Assembly: GCA_922989275.2 (NCBI GenBank)
Contig: OV277861.1
Span: 23,900,479-23,964,478 of the forward strand
DNA length: 64,000 bases
Direction: 5' to 3'
DNA from: Gari tellinella
Lineage: Eukaryota; Mollusca; Bivalvia; Cardiida; Psammobiidae
The notes under the pieces are model-generated. The model did not search any database, had not been told where the DNA came from, and was given only the letters and a program-made list of their open reading frames with translations. Position numbers and translations under genes: made by a program. Below are positions 11,301 through 26,300 of the stretch, piece after piece. Each line of letters begins with the position of its first letter. Within the stretch, counting starts at the first letter, position 1.

Positions 11301-14300
11301 TGTAAATGAGCCCCAATCAACCTTTCATACATACAATCTGACATGCAACTGCTTTAACTCTTTCCTCCCTGAAACTTTAAATGGACAATTCCAGTTTCCA
11401 TCTTAGTCTAGTCCATTTATGACTTTTAAGGGTTGTTTTTGTCAATGTTTGACATTATGACAAACAGTGAAGACCCTGATCAGAGGGCTCCTTTCGGAGC
11501 CCTCTGATCTGGGTCTTCACTGTTTGCATAGGACAAGTGTACTATTCACATGTACACTTTTTGAAAAGGACGCCTATAGGCGGGACTAGGGTTCAAAGGG
11601 TTAAAGTAGTATCATCACTGGAGAAAAACATGCAATCTGACCAAAGCTGGAACCTGCAACCTACAAACTACAGTTCAGACACTCTACCAACCCAAATACC
11701 ATGAGAGTAGGCTAAAAGTAAAGCTTAATTCTCCAGTGGGGAGATATCTGCTTTACTTTCAACCTACTTTAAGAAAGTACTTGATACCAAGTTTAAGTGG
11801 TAAACATTGCTGACATCTTTATAGATGAAACATTTTGGGATCTTCTTGGGTTTGCTCCTGTTATAAGCAACCACGCCATCTCTAGAAATCACTTCTTTAT
11901 TGTGTGATGACTGAAATGTCTAGTGTTCGTTTAATTTGGAAAATTGTACTGACCTTGTCATTTGAGTATTTCTGAGATCCTCCAAACAAGCCAAGTACCA
12001 GCCCTGCCTTAACCAGCTCATGGCCATAGATACTGGGACACAGAGACCTGTAACCAGCCATGTAAATCACATATAGTCAAACCTGTAATAAGCAACCAAT
12101 CAATGTAATTTCCATTAGTAACCTTTTACACAGGTGAATGCTAATTGCATGATAAAATAATGCAGACAGCTCCCGCAGGAGCTGTCTGCATTATTTTTAT
12201 CATGCATTTAGCAGTCACACAATTTTGATTACCTGTGTGCTATCCCCAAATAGACCATACTCTACAAGACATTTAAATTTAACCATTTGACAAATCATCA
12301 GCTACTAAATGTAATCTACATTAAACAACAATAAGTACCAATTATAATCATTTAAATTTTAATATATATTTAAGTTTTAGCATTGAGAGATACTGATCAG
12401 TATTTAAAGGAATATATAGAAGTCCACTACCTATTTAAACTGTAAAACAGTTTGGAGCCAGATCAGACGCAAGGCCACTCAAATAGAAATCGTCGAAATT
12501 TTCAAAAGGTTGTCATTTTCTACATTTTTTCACATTTCATTTGCAGTTTATTTCATTTAACCCATTCCCCCACAAATACCCCTTTTTACGCCTATAATTT
12601 ATTCCTCCACAAAAGAAAATAGTTCCAATTTATACATTTGTGAATATTTAACATTAGAAATAAATTCTACATTCTAGCAGCTGGTAGCTTAAAGCAGGCT
12701 GAAAGTAAAGCAGAATGCGCCTTATGGCCCATTCTGCTTTTCTTTCAACCTGCTTAAAGTGGTTTACTTATCTCTAATATTAGAAACAGGCTATGGTGTA
12801 ATGGGTTAAACTGGAAAGAATAATGTTGCTGGAGAGAATTTACATAGGCAATGCCTGTTGTCCAATCCATTTCATTATGTGAATAAAATATTGTTTAAAC
12901 CAATGTAATACTCACCCTACGAGCAACCTTAAGAGATTATCTTCACTCTGTATCATCTCTATACCATACAGTTCCCTGATGGTAAACTCCATGGCCAGAC
13001 CTCCCTCACTACCAGACTTATTCCCCTTGCTGTTGCTCACAGAGTTGGCGTACACATACAGCAGGAACATACACTTGTCCTTGTTCCTGCCCTTACCTGT
13101 AACAAGACACATAATCCTTTACCCCACAGAAACACCTAAGACACCATTATATGTCCCTCGTAGAAATGCATTTTCATGGTTTTAATTAAGCATATCTAGA
13201 CAAAAAACACTACTAGTCTAGAAAAATTACTCCTGCATCCTGATCTGTGGATGCTAACACATTACCCCATAAATACATTCAGCGGTTTTTTTCACCCAAA
13301 TGGGAACGGGTCCGGTACCCCTCAGATTGGGAATTTTTCAAGTCAAATTGGGAAAAACGAGTTTTGAAATGATGACAACGCAGAAATTGGGAATTTAAGT
13401 TACTAAACCGTTAGAACTGTTTATGATGATAAACATGGTGTAAAAACTAAATCTACGCTGGGTGTGTTACTCACAGTAGACGCTGTTGCGGCCGAGACAG
13501 AGTTGGTGACTTGGTAAAATCCAAAATCTTATCTTATCTATCTCTGAATACTGCCAATCAAGCTCGCGAGTGTTAAGGCAGTGATCTAGATTCAAGTTCT
13601 TCATTATCGTCTTTCTCAAAACAATTCTGTAATACAGTGTAGCTCCGTTACTTCGCGGTCCGCTATTTCGCGAAAGCCAATATATCGCGGTCCCGGCTTG
13701 GACCCCATTTTTTCCTATGTGTATACTAAAGTCAATAAAAGCCGAGTTTCAATGATTTCTGTTTCTATAATAATTATATCTTCCTTTAAAAGGTTGCTAT
13801 AATTGCGTAATCAGTGTCAATTATCACCATCTGTGGACCTGTCATCGCGCAGCGTGTCATCTCGCTGCGTTGATTGACAGGTGTGATGCACTAACAACAA
13901 ACAATGAGTGAACTCGCGCATGTGCAGTTTCGCTCATTATTTAGCAATAATTAGCAAACTAACCTGATTGACTTTGACTTTTAACTATCAAAGTCGACTA
14001 ATCCTTATTAAAAGCAATTAACCACAGACGTTAAACATTTTGATACATCAACAGACGCTTACATTTATAATTGCGATTCGTACCAGATAATAACGTACGC
14101 GAACAATGTCGGCCAAACAATTAATGAATTTAAACTTGTAAACTGTTAATTAACTTCAATGTTCTTTCACTTTCATTTACTTGTTTCTTTACAATACAAC
14201 CTAGAAAATCCCATTTTATCTGCGTTATTATCGCGATATAGGCATTAAGTGTGATTTTCACGAGTAACTGAATCTTACTGACACACGCACATTTCAAGCA

Positions 14301-17300
14301 AAATGGCGGCCGTTGTCAAAAACGAAAGTACGCATTTGCTTAATACACATGAAAATGCTGATGCTAAATATGACAGTGCATATAAAGACTTGTTTTCACA
14401 AGAAATAACAAGGTAAACAACCAAGAAATCGTGTTTATTGCATGACATTGATATAATAGAGTTTGACAATGGAAAATACAATAGAATTTGGTTCAGCTCA
14501 GAATTGAGCTATATCGCGATCCGACCACATCGCGGATTTCATTCCGTGGACCCCAACTTCCGCGATATAATGGAGCTACACTGTACTTTGAATTATGGCT
14601 CATGATTGTTTTAATTGTAGGTTTTCTATTTTATAAATGATGGTAAACAGAGTCAGACTGGGTTTGTAAACTCTTATCAATTTCAGCGGATTTTGCGATC
14701 ACGCAACATTAACCAGTCTCGATTAAGGGGCATGTATAAATCTTCGCCCGGACCGTTTCCGATATTCGGCCATAATCACTGGTATTGTTTTATACATACT
14801 CCCAAAAATGTCAATGGAGTTGCGTAACTTTGTTTACATTTCATGAGACCACGGAATTATAAACTTCTGTATATTTCCTTGACGAGACATTCATTGTAGC
14901 AAAAGATAAGTTGAAATATGGATGGTTTGCTATGATTTAAAGGGAAAAAGTAATTTGACAATTGGGAAATATGTTTATTTTGATTGGGAACGGGTCCGAT
15001 ATTTGATTTCTTTTGATTGGGATGGGTCCGGTCGTCAAATTGGGACGGGTCCGTCTCCAATTGGGAACGGGTCCGTTCCCCGGACCCGTTCAAAGAAGGA
15101 AAAAAAACACTGACATTGTACAACTTTTTGTGCATTTATTTCCCCACTGAAGACAAACATTTTCACTTTGTACAGTCGAGAATGTGTACCATATGAAATA
15201 TTTTATATATCCTAGCAGATGGTAACATAAAGCAGGCTGAAAGTAAAGCAGAATGCACCTGAAGGTGCATTCTGCTTTACTATCAACATGCTTTAAGTGG
15301 TCAGATGTCTTCAAAACTAGAAAACAGACTGTGGAGTAATGAGTTAAAGCAGGCTTTAAAGTCTGCTTTCTGCAGCTACACATCTGTATTTTCGACAACC
15401 AGATTTAGTTCAATAAACCCCAGTATAGAAGACCTTCAGTCCTGGAAAAAGTACTGCCCTTGCAAATACAGTAAAACCTCTATACTACGACCACCAAAAA
15501 GAAGGCTAATTGACTCAATGGGAATCAAGCGACATGTTAAAGCAAGGTGAACGTAAAACAGACAGCTCCTATAGGAGCTGTATGTTTTATGCTCACCTTG
15601 CTTTAAGCAGTCACCTGCCTTAAACACCTGATAATTAACCCAATTAAGTGGTCGTAATAGATAAGTTTTACTGTAGCTTTCATCAAGAATGCCCCATCAA
15701 GAAACATAAATTTTCTGTGGTAAATTAAAATTTATAATCATTAACAAACAAAGGCCATGATGATCATGAGATGTCATGTTATGCGATGTCTCATCAGGGT
15801 CTGCACTGTATGCTATTTAACATGACATGTTCTGCTGTATGGATAAACATTGCAGTGTCTTCAGAACACCATTGTTTATCTATCATGAAGCCCTCCAGCA
15901 AGCAAATAGAAGAGTTCATTGCAACATCAAGGCATAAATAGATTAAGTAGAATTTACTTTGTAGTGGGCTTGCAGCTGACTAATAACTACAAAATAAACA
16001 TACAACTTTAATACTACAGAGCTCCAGATAAGAGAGAGTAAATTGAACAAGTCCAACATTTTCTCACTCGTTTCAGCATTAAATTCTATGGTGTAAATAC
16101 TTATTAGAATCGTCTCGAAGAGACGGTTCTAATGAGTAGTCACACCATAGGGCTTAATTCACACCATAGGGCTTAATTCAGAAATAAAGATTTTAGTTTT
16201 TGAAATACTCCCCTTATCTGGAGCCCTGTTAAGTACTATTTCAACTACGCAAATTTATTTGGATGGTATATATAACTTAGGCATTGTAACAAAGGGTCTG
16301 TGTGAACTATGTAGACGTTATTTTTTAGTACAAGTTTATAAATATCCAATACATTATTGTCTATATCCATTTGCTATATGTTTGCAAGATTGTATTAGAA
16401 AAAGTTTGCTTTTAAACCCATAACCCCATAAATACGCCTTTTTACTCCTTTAATTTATTCTTCAATTGAAGGAAAACACTTTATGATGGTTTTGTATTGA
16501 AGAGCTATTTAAGATGAATGAAAAAATAGAAAAAGTGTACATTTTGGTGAACAACAGTTGGCTCCATGGCCATGTAAAATTTACCCCATCCACTTTCTCT
16601 TATTTTGTCCTTTTCAAACAGCCCGCTTCAATAAAATCCATTTTAAATGAAAACAAATATGATAATTTGGTTTTGTGTTATTTATTTCCTATCTATGGTA
16701 GTATTTCTTCATACAAAAACTAATTTAAGAGAAAACAGGCACCAAATGTGAAATTTATAAAGCTCTAAATATCACCGATATGGTACTTTTTTGTAAATTT
16801 TGTAAGGGGAGATAACTCTTTTTACTTTAATAACTCAAAATTTTCAACACTGACCTTTCAATTTCTTTTCATATTTTGAACTGCCTTAGCATTGGCTTCC
16901 ATTTGGTAGAATATAAGAACAAGAGGGCCTGAAGGCCCTGATATCGCTCACCTTTTGTACTGAAGCCTGATAGCTTTACCTTTCTGGTCACCCGTGCTGG
17001 TCACCTTTCTGGTCACCCGTTTTCATCTAAATCTATTCAAATTTGCAGTATAGCATGTAAACCATTTTGGAATACAACCTCATAATTCTAGTATAGTAGA
17101 GAACATCAAGGACTGATAACTAGACCCTAAACAATACTGAAATGAAGCCTTTTCTAGCATTTCAAAGTATATCAAGGGCAGATAACTATTGTAACAATGA
17201 TAAGTTTTGAAGAATAATTGCACTCCTTTGAGAACCTATAGCTATATACATTGTGTGCATGTATAATCAAAATCCATTCAAAACTGTAGCTGCAAGAGTG

Positions 17301-20300
17301 TAAACACTGTAAAATATGGCATTTTCAGCAATTCAAAGGTAGATAACTCTTAACCAATTAGTCCAATTTCAACCATAATCACCCTTTTTTGAACTCATAT
17401 GGTCACATACAATCTGAGCAAGTTTAAGAAAGCTTGAGTAAATATTGTGGCCTCTAGAGTGTAAACACTGTTAAATATATCATTTTCAGCAATTCAAAGG
17501 TAGATAACTCTTGACCTATTGATCTGACCACAACCATAATTGAACTCACTTGAAGTCTTATGGTAATATACAATCTGAGCGAGTTTGAGAAAGATTGGAT
17601 AAAATGTGTGGCCTCTAGAGTGTAAACACCCTTAAATATGGCATTTTCAGCAATTCAAAGGTAGACAACTCTCGACCCATTGATCTGATTACAACCATAA
17701 TCAAACTCACCCGAACTCTTATAGTCATATACAATCTGAGATAGTTTGAGATAGATTGGATAAATATTGTGGCCTCTAGAGTGTAAACACTGTTAAATAT
17801 GGCATTATCAGCAGTTCAAAGGTAGATAACTCTTGATCTATTTGTCCGATTTCAACCATAATCGAACTCATCTGAACTCTTATGATCATATACAATCTGG
17901 GCAAGTTTTAGAAAGATTGGAGAAATATTGTAGCCTCTAGAGTGTAAACACCCTTAAATATGGCATTTTCAGCAATTCAAAGGTAGATAACTCTTGACCT
18001 ATTTGTCTAATTTTAACCAAAAGCGAACTCATCCGAACTCTTATGGCAATATACCATCTGAGCAAGTTTGAGAAAGATTGGATAAATATTGTGGCCTCTA
18101 GAGAATAAACACCAAAATTGTTGACGACGAACGACGGACGCCGGACATTCAAGTATTGCAAAAGCTCACCCTGAGCTAGCTCAGGTGAGCTAAAAAAGGA
18201 CACCACCATACATATTTTTTCCCATTTTTTCATTCATCATAAATAGCTCTTCCAAAAAAACAATGATAGAAAAAAAGTTTGATACTTTGAAAAAATCGCT
18301 TATGGGTTGGATACACCCTTAAAGCAGGCTGAAAGTAAAGCAGAATGCGCCTTAGGGCGCATTCTGCTTTACTTTCAATCTGCTTTAGTGGTCACCTATC
18401 TTCAATACTAGAAACAGGCTATGGAGTAATGGGTTAACATACATGTACTGGCAATGCCTTGTACAGAAAATTATGAATATCTTTATGAATACCTTCATCT
18501 ATACTGTTGACCTTCACAATCCCAGAAACAGTAACTACATCTCCTGGAACACAGCTATCCACTGAAAACAAAATCATACCCAGGGCTCCAGATAAGATGA
18601 AAACCATATCTTCAGGCTTTTAAATCTAGTTTTATTTTAAATAAACAAATTTTGAAATGTTTTTGTACAATCAACATGTACATATTATTTTATACTTGAG
18701 ACAGAAGATGGTATTTGAAAGGTTTTGAAAAGTAATGAAGTTGAGCGATTTTGAAACAATTTTCCATATTTGTTGCATTTTATCAAATGAATAAGAGAGA
18801 CAACAAAACTCGCCGTCAACTCCTTAAATAACTTACAAGCAGACTCTGAGGTCAAGGTCACGGACATCAAACCTATTTGCCTGCATGGAACGGTCTTGGC
18901 CATATACACATGCAAATCAATTATGAAAGTATAACCTCAAGAGACAAAGGAATTTAAAGTATTTTTTGAAACCCAAATGCAGATTTCGATAAATGTATGC
19001 CCTAAGTTCAAGGTCAAGGTCAGTGGGGTCAAATTTTTTGCATGCAAGGAAAAGTCTTGTCCAAATACACGTACATACCGAACATAAAAGGAATATCTCA
19101 ATGGACATTATCATAGGAGTTACAAGATTTTTGAGAAACCTAAATGCAGATTTCAAAATTTTAATGTGGGGACCAACTTCAAGGTCAAGGTCACTGGGGT
19201 AAAAAAAAAAATGTGTGCATGGAAAGGTCTTGTCCATAAGTATACACATGCATATAAAATATTAAAGCAATATCTCAAGGGACATAGGGAGTTTTATAAG
19301 AGGATATAAGCGTTTTATGGAACCTAAACACAGATTTCAAAATTTAAACGCTAACCCTAAGTTAAGGTGGAGGTCACTGGGCTATACCTCACAGACATTT
19401 TCTTAATATTGTTTATGCCGTGCACGATACTGCCAACTACAAAGACTATGCCAGGGTATAGCAATAGCTTGTCTTGTACTTCTTACAGGCAAACTAAAAA
19501 CATACAGCCTTGATCTTTTCATCAGGGCTGGCCATCAGGACACTTAAACTTTAATACTGCTGAATTTCAAAAAAGACGATTTCATTTTCAAAATAATGAC
19601 CAGTTTACAGCGTCTCTCTAGGGAATCATTTCCTAAATAATTACAAGTATGACAAACAGTGTAGACCCAGATGAGAGGGCTCCTGAAGGAGCCCTCTCAT
19701 CTGGGTCTACACTGTTAGAAAATGATGTAAATAATAGCTTGTAAGGGTTAGACGAGATAAAGCTCATATCTCTTCAACACTGAAAAGCTGTTTTACAAGT
19801 GGTAGCAATTAAGTCTGCTGGTCTATATAGTCAAACCTATTATTTAGCAATGATTCAATAAAATGTACAATATGCAGTCTCTTACACAATTTGTTGCCAA
19901 AATGCATGATAAAAATAATGCAGAAAGCTCCAGCAGGAGCTTTCTGCATTATTTTTATCATGCATTTAGCTGTCATCTGCAATTGGTGTCCTCCTCGCTT
20001 CCTCAATGACACGTTGTGTAATAAAGGTTTCACTGTTTGTATATATCAGTTGGTATTTTGTGGCTATGGAGGGAAAGGTTAATTACCGTATTAATGGTTT
20101 AATGGTTACCTAGATCTTGAGTAAGCTCACAGTCTATTGCCCTGGGTATCCGGCCAGCCTCTTTCTGATCATCTCCCATTATCTCCTGCAATCTGTAATA
20201 CAACTTCAATTAACACTAACATATTGTTGTCGGCCTCAGCAGTAACACGCAATAAAATTCTTCCCAGTTTGGTTTGTTTGTTAACGTCTATTTCTGCCAT

Positions 20301-23300
20301 TTATGGGATAATTGTATGCCTCTTTATTTATAATTGCCTCTCATTTAATCAAGATTTACTTTGCCTGAAAGTTATGTTTTTTAATCTGCATTATTCCAAA
20401 CCCACATACACTGATATTAACAAACAGTCTGAATCTAGATTAAGTGCTGAGTAACTTGTAATCTGGTCTGGTCAGAATCTGAACTATTTGAGACCCATAG
20501 TCTGTTTCTAGTTTTAAATAAGAATGATCACTTAACTCTTTGCTCCTTAGGATAATTTTGTTGCTTGAAGTCGATACTGTATAGCCGATAGCGGGGGTAG
20601 CAGATACGGGTAGAAGACAGATTTGGGTGCATTGCTATTATAACAAATACTTACACAACTTGTTGACTATTCATCCCCAAATGATCAAATTCTATAAAAG
20701 ATCCAATCAATCACCTGAAATATCCGTTGGTCTGGTATTTTAAGAGATTTTATTCAGCAACAGGTTCGACGAAAAAGTTCAAAATTTCCTTCAAATCCGA
20801 TGTACCTGATAAACAAGTGTCCAATTTTGGATCGTTTTCTCAGTCTATTTACTGTATAATTCATATTCAGAATCGCGTCTTATGAAGAAAGAATTCGATC
20901 CCGGCGTGTGTTAGTTGTTTTTTGTCTTTGTTGTCTCTCTCACACGTAAATCTTTCCCGAAATATCGCATCTATAATGTCCACCATTGTCGCGCCGCCAT
21001 TTTGGATTGAGTCAATTTCAAAATGTGACAGCGCTATTTTTAACGCCGTTTTATATGTCAATATCTCCTATTAAAAACAGTCTTACAAAGTAGAGAAAGA
21101 AATAATACTTTGTGAAACCGACGAAAAAAAAAAAGACGCTTATGAACCATCTTGTTTACTTGTAACACACGTATACACATATGCAAAAATTGCGAATATT
21201 CGGAACGCGGCATATAGGGCTAGTTGAAATGTGCATAGAAATTCTGCTTCGCAATTTCGGCATATCTCTTTGTTTTCTTATGGGATTTTTCATAGTGTAT
21301 CGGTGAAAAAACAATTCAAGAATTTAACTGTCGATCTACATTCATATAAAATGTTCATTACACGGATATTTTCGCAGAAATTTACGATTATAATAGGCCA
21401 TAGTTTATACGACATAATTTTCCCCACCCGTTCTTTCGTAATGGAGTGTTGGATTGGGAACGACTTTTCAACCGTTTTAACCGTAAATCATCACCGGAAT
21501 AGCTATTTTCGGGGTAAGAAATGAGTTATTATTCGAGTTCTAATATTATTCTTTATATTTAATAGCTTTTTGGTAGCTCATTTCACCAAATCCAAACCCG
21601 ATCGGCGTTGAACCATTTACCACAATTGTCTACGCACAAATTGTAGCATGCAGTTTTGAAACGTGAATAACATGTTAATAAAGCAAAATTAAGGAAACCT
21701 TTTTTCAGAATGGAATATTATTAAGTATAATTTAAATGGATATTAAACAAAACGGCTGTAAACCACTTTTTTGATAACTAAATAAACACTTAGAAGTAGC
21801 ATGTTTACATCATGCAGAGACCACACGCACAGGCGTGATCCGACTGCAAAGCCTATATTTTTATCACGCATATTGGCGTGATTCGACTGGAAAGAGTTAA
21901 AGCAGGTTGAAAGTAAAGCAGAATGTGCCTTAACTCTGTCCTCCCTGAAACTTCAGATGGACAATCCCAGTTTCAATTCTAGTCTAGCCCATTTCTGACT
22001 TTTAAGGGTTGTTTTTGTCAATGTTTTGCATTATGACAAACAGTTAAGACCCAGATCCTAAAGGAGCCCTCTGATCTGGGTCTTCTCTGTTTGCATAAGA
22101 CAAGTGCACTTTTCGCATGTATACTATTTGAAAAGGACACCTATATGCGGGATTAGGGTTCAAAGAGTTAAGGTGCATTCTGCTTTATTTTCAACCTGCT
22201 TTAAGCTACAATCTGCTAGAATAAAGAAAATATTTCTTGAGATACATTTTCATAATTGTATAAAATGGAACTATTTTATTCAGTAATGGAATAAACTAAA
22301 GGCGTAAAAAGGTGTATTTATTGGGTGATAGAGTTAAGCATATAGCTTTGGTAGAGTGGAAAGCCTTTTTACCTGATTGTCTGCCAGTCTATTGTTTCGG
22401 TCAGCGTGGAACTTCTTAGTGGGTGGAAGGTTTTAGCTCTACAGTCACCCCCTTGACACTGAAATGAATTCTTTAACACTTTTAAAGTGCTACCTCTCAA
22501 CAACAACACCCAATGGGAGACACAGATTGTGTGTGTTGTTCGGAGGGAGTTGTTATAGGAAGGGAAAACTAATACCCTTAGAGTGTATTTACAAATAGTT
22601 TATAAATCAGATCAGACGCTGCATAACAAACTGTATGTCACTTGTCTTTATGTTTCTTCTTTCAAAATGTCCATACTTGTCACTTAACCCTTTGAACCCT
22701 TGTCCCGCATATAGGCGTCCTTTGCAAACAGTACACATGTGAAAAGTGCACTTATCTTATGCAAACAGTGAATACCTAGATCAGAGGGCTCCTTTCGGAG
22801 CCCTCTGATCTGGGTCTTCACTGTTTGACATAATGAAAATCATTGACAAAAACAACCCTTAAAAGTCAGAAATGGACTATACTCAAATGAAAACGGGGTT
22901 TGTCCATTTTAAGTTTCAGGAAGGAAAGAGTTAACTTTGAGGAAAACGGTAAAATGACAATTTTAAGCAGATGATATTGCACTAGTGAAAGCGAAGACAT
23001 AGAGGATAATTGTTTTTTTCAGTATAAGATTATTCTATTTATTTATGCTTTTAAGCCACTTTTTAAACGAAATTGTTCGACAATTGAGAAAGCGAAAGTA
23101 AATGATTTACCCCGTGTTGAGCCCCAACTTTATATCGAACACATTTTCAAAACAGTTTCCCGTACGATGACGTCACTTATTCATTGATTTGACGTCATCC
23201 GAATTACTTCGTTGCTCCCGAGTTTGAATTCGTGTTCTTCCGGTGAGTAGTTCGCGACAAATCGGACTGCCGGAATTTAACGATAAGACACTATTGACTA

Positions 23301-26300
23301 GCCCTAAGGGGAAAATTCATAATAAAAGCGATTGGTGATAATCCACTGAAGTGGATTACCAAGTGATAATCCACTGCTATTTCGTGGTAATCCACCGAAA
23401 AGCATAAATAAATAGTGGTCTTGTTTGGGAAACAGTGACAAGTGTTGTTGTAGGGAGGGAATGGTTTTTCAGAGAGCCGTTGTTAATGTAGAGAGTTTCG
23501 ACCGATGCTATAAGCAAGAGAATAGCTAGAACTATTTACGCTTGTTGGCACAGTGTACTTCCCATCTGGTAAACTGACAGTCTGAAAGTAAATGTTTTCA
23601 AAAGTAAGTCAGAGTAACAAACTTTACAAAATCCTTATGGAATTTACAATTGCTATAAACCTACACTTTAAGTGTCATTAACACATTCAACCCTAGCGAT
23701 GAGTATACTCGTCATGGACAAACTGTGTATATGTAAGGATTACACTTGTCCCATGCAAACAGTGAAGACCCTGATCAGAGGGCTCCTGCAGGAGCCCTCT
23801 GATCAGGGTCTGCACTGTTTGTCATTTTGCAAAATATTGTTAAAATCAAACCTAAATAGTCAAACATTGGCTAGACTTAATTGGACAATGGAATTGTCCA
23901 TTAAAAGTTCCAGGGGTGAATGAGTTAACTGACCAAATGAAACTGTCTGTAAAACACTACAGCTACCAGCTGATGCTGTGAAGTCTACCCTCTGCAAATG
24001 AGCATTATAAAATGCAGCTTTAAATATGCATTTTTGCGCCTTTAATTTATTCCTCCACTGAAGAAAATTTACAAAATCATGAATATGTGTCATAAAATAT
24101 TTTCTATATTCTAACTGATGGTAGCTTAAAGCAGGCTGAAAGTAAAGCAAAATGTGCCTTAAACCTGCTTTAAGTGATCCCCTGTCTACAAAACTAGAAA
24201 CAAAGTGTGGGGTAATAGGTTAAATGCTGAATGTAAAATTCACATCATAAGTAAATTGAGATAATAACCAAGGAGAAAAGGCCTTTTCTATACATGGTCA
24301 AACTAACATTCAGCACACTATGGGTGACTTTGTGGCAAACCTCTGAGTAACTCAGCTTCTCATCTGGATCCAAACTATTAACTCTATTGCCCCATAAATT
24401 GTTTCCATGTTTAAAACAGTTAATTGCTTAAAACAGACTTTAGAGGCTTTCTGCTTTACATTCAATCTGCTTTAAGTTACCATCTGCTTGGATATAGTAA
24501 AGATTTGTTACAGTGTAGTTACAGCATGGAACTATTTTCTTGAGTGAGAGAGTAAATTACATGGCGTTAAAAGGTGTATATTTGGGATAATGGGTTAAAA
24601 TGACACTGGATACTTTACACAAACGTACACTAAATATTGCTGCAAAAAGTTCTCAGAACATTATGAAAATTAACTAGCATTCTTAACTCTTTCGACACTA
24701 TGGACTTGTTTAAATTATACTCATTACATTTGCAAACAGTGTAGACTCGGATCAGAGGGCTCCTACAGGAGCCCTCTGATCAGTACCTACACTGTTTGCT
24801 AATTTAAGGCAGTATTTATTAAACTATCCAGAATTCCAAGTAGACTTGTTCATATTTTGGTAACTAAAATGATCCACAAGGGGGCGTAATAAGCCACAAG
24901 AGTTACCTAGTGTTGAAAGAGTTAAGGTTAAAACATGTATAACATGATTAGATTAACACTCATTGGCTAAGAGTTAGTAATTACCTGAACATTGCCACAG
25001 TTATTACATTCAAAGGCCAGGACAGTACACAGCGGCTTGATGTTGCTGACTCTCACAACTGTTCCCTTCACAGACACAAACTTGCCTGTCAAACAGCAGA
25101 AATACATATATCACAGTTAAAGGCTGGCTAATGTAAATGAAACCTTTAAATCTGTAGCCTGTTTCTTGTATTGAAGATAGGTGACCACTTCAAGCAGGTT
25201 GAAAGTAAAGCAGAATGTGCCTTGAGGCACATTCTGCTTTACTTTCAGCCTGCTTTAAGCTACTACCTGCTAGAAGATAGAAAATATTTCTTATGATATA
25301 ATTCATGACTGTATGAATTGGAACTATTTTCTTCGGTGGAGAAATACTTTAAAAGTGTTAAAATGTATTAAAAAGGGTAATTGGTTAACTCTAATTTTCT
25401 ATGGAGTAATGGGTTAACTTTTCCACTAGATGTAGTTTTGCATGGTATATTTGCTACTTTTAATTTCCACTAGTTTGGCAGGGCTCCAGATAAGAGGTAG
25501 TTTTTTCAACAAATCCAACATTTTCTCACTCTTTTTAGCACCAAATCCTATGGTGTTACTACTCATTAGAATCGTCTGGAAGAGACGATTCTAATGAGTA
25601 GTGACACCATAGGGTTTATTTCAGAAATAAAGATTTTAGGTTTTGAAAAACTAAGCTTATCTGGTGCTCTGGTTTGGGCCTAGGCAGAGGTTGCTTCATT
25701 GGTGAGCATACACTTATAAACTTCATCTCAAAACTTTAACCCTTACCAGGCTCGGTTTTCAAATAGACTAACTTTCTGTCCTTAAGTTTGTTAAAAGTTA
25801 GACAAACAGTGCAGACCCTAAACAGATTTGATTCGATTTATGATTTTACGTCACTTTTAACAATATTTCAGTCATATCGTGACTTCCAGTTTATTATAGA
25901 TGGAGGAAGATCAACTAATCAAAGAGCTCCTTCAAAGGCCTTGTGCAAACACTACAAAGCCATACCAAAGCAAACTTTATTAATCATTTACTCCATAGCA
26001 TGTTTCTAGTTAGGAAGACAATTCAATACTTATAACAGGTAGAAAGGAAAGCAGAATGCACCGTAAGGTGCATTCTACTTTTCTTTCAGCCTGTTTTAAG
26101 CTACCATAATTATGCTAGAGTATAGAAATATTTATAATGATACATATTCATGGTTATGGTTAAAAAATTGGAATTTTTATCTAACATGGGGGAATTAATT
26201 ACATGCGTTAAAATGCATATCTATGGAGAAAAGGATTATAACCTAACCATAGTTATTGGCTTTGAGGTTCTTCAATGGTATAACATTGCCAAAGTTCTGT

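Larger units (their letters stand above)
13256..15347. mobile_element. family B MITE hosting a hAT-like element hosting a pogo-type element
   Basis: The outer MITE begins ATTACCCCATAAATACATT, is interrupted at 13280, resumes at 15113 with ACATTGTACAAC, and ends GGAGTAATGAGTTAA. The inner insert duplicated ACATT. Confidence 0.8.

Noticed and set aside
23160..23240. Promoter-like pair of TGACGTCA sites
   Set aside because: No gene start nearby and similar sites occur in the mobile repeats; not enough to call a promoter.
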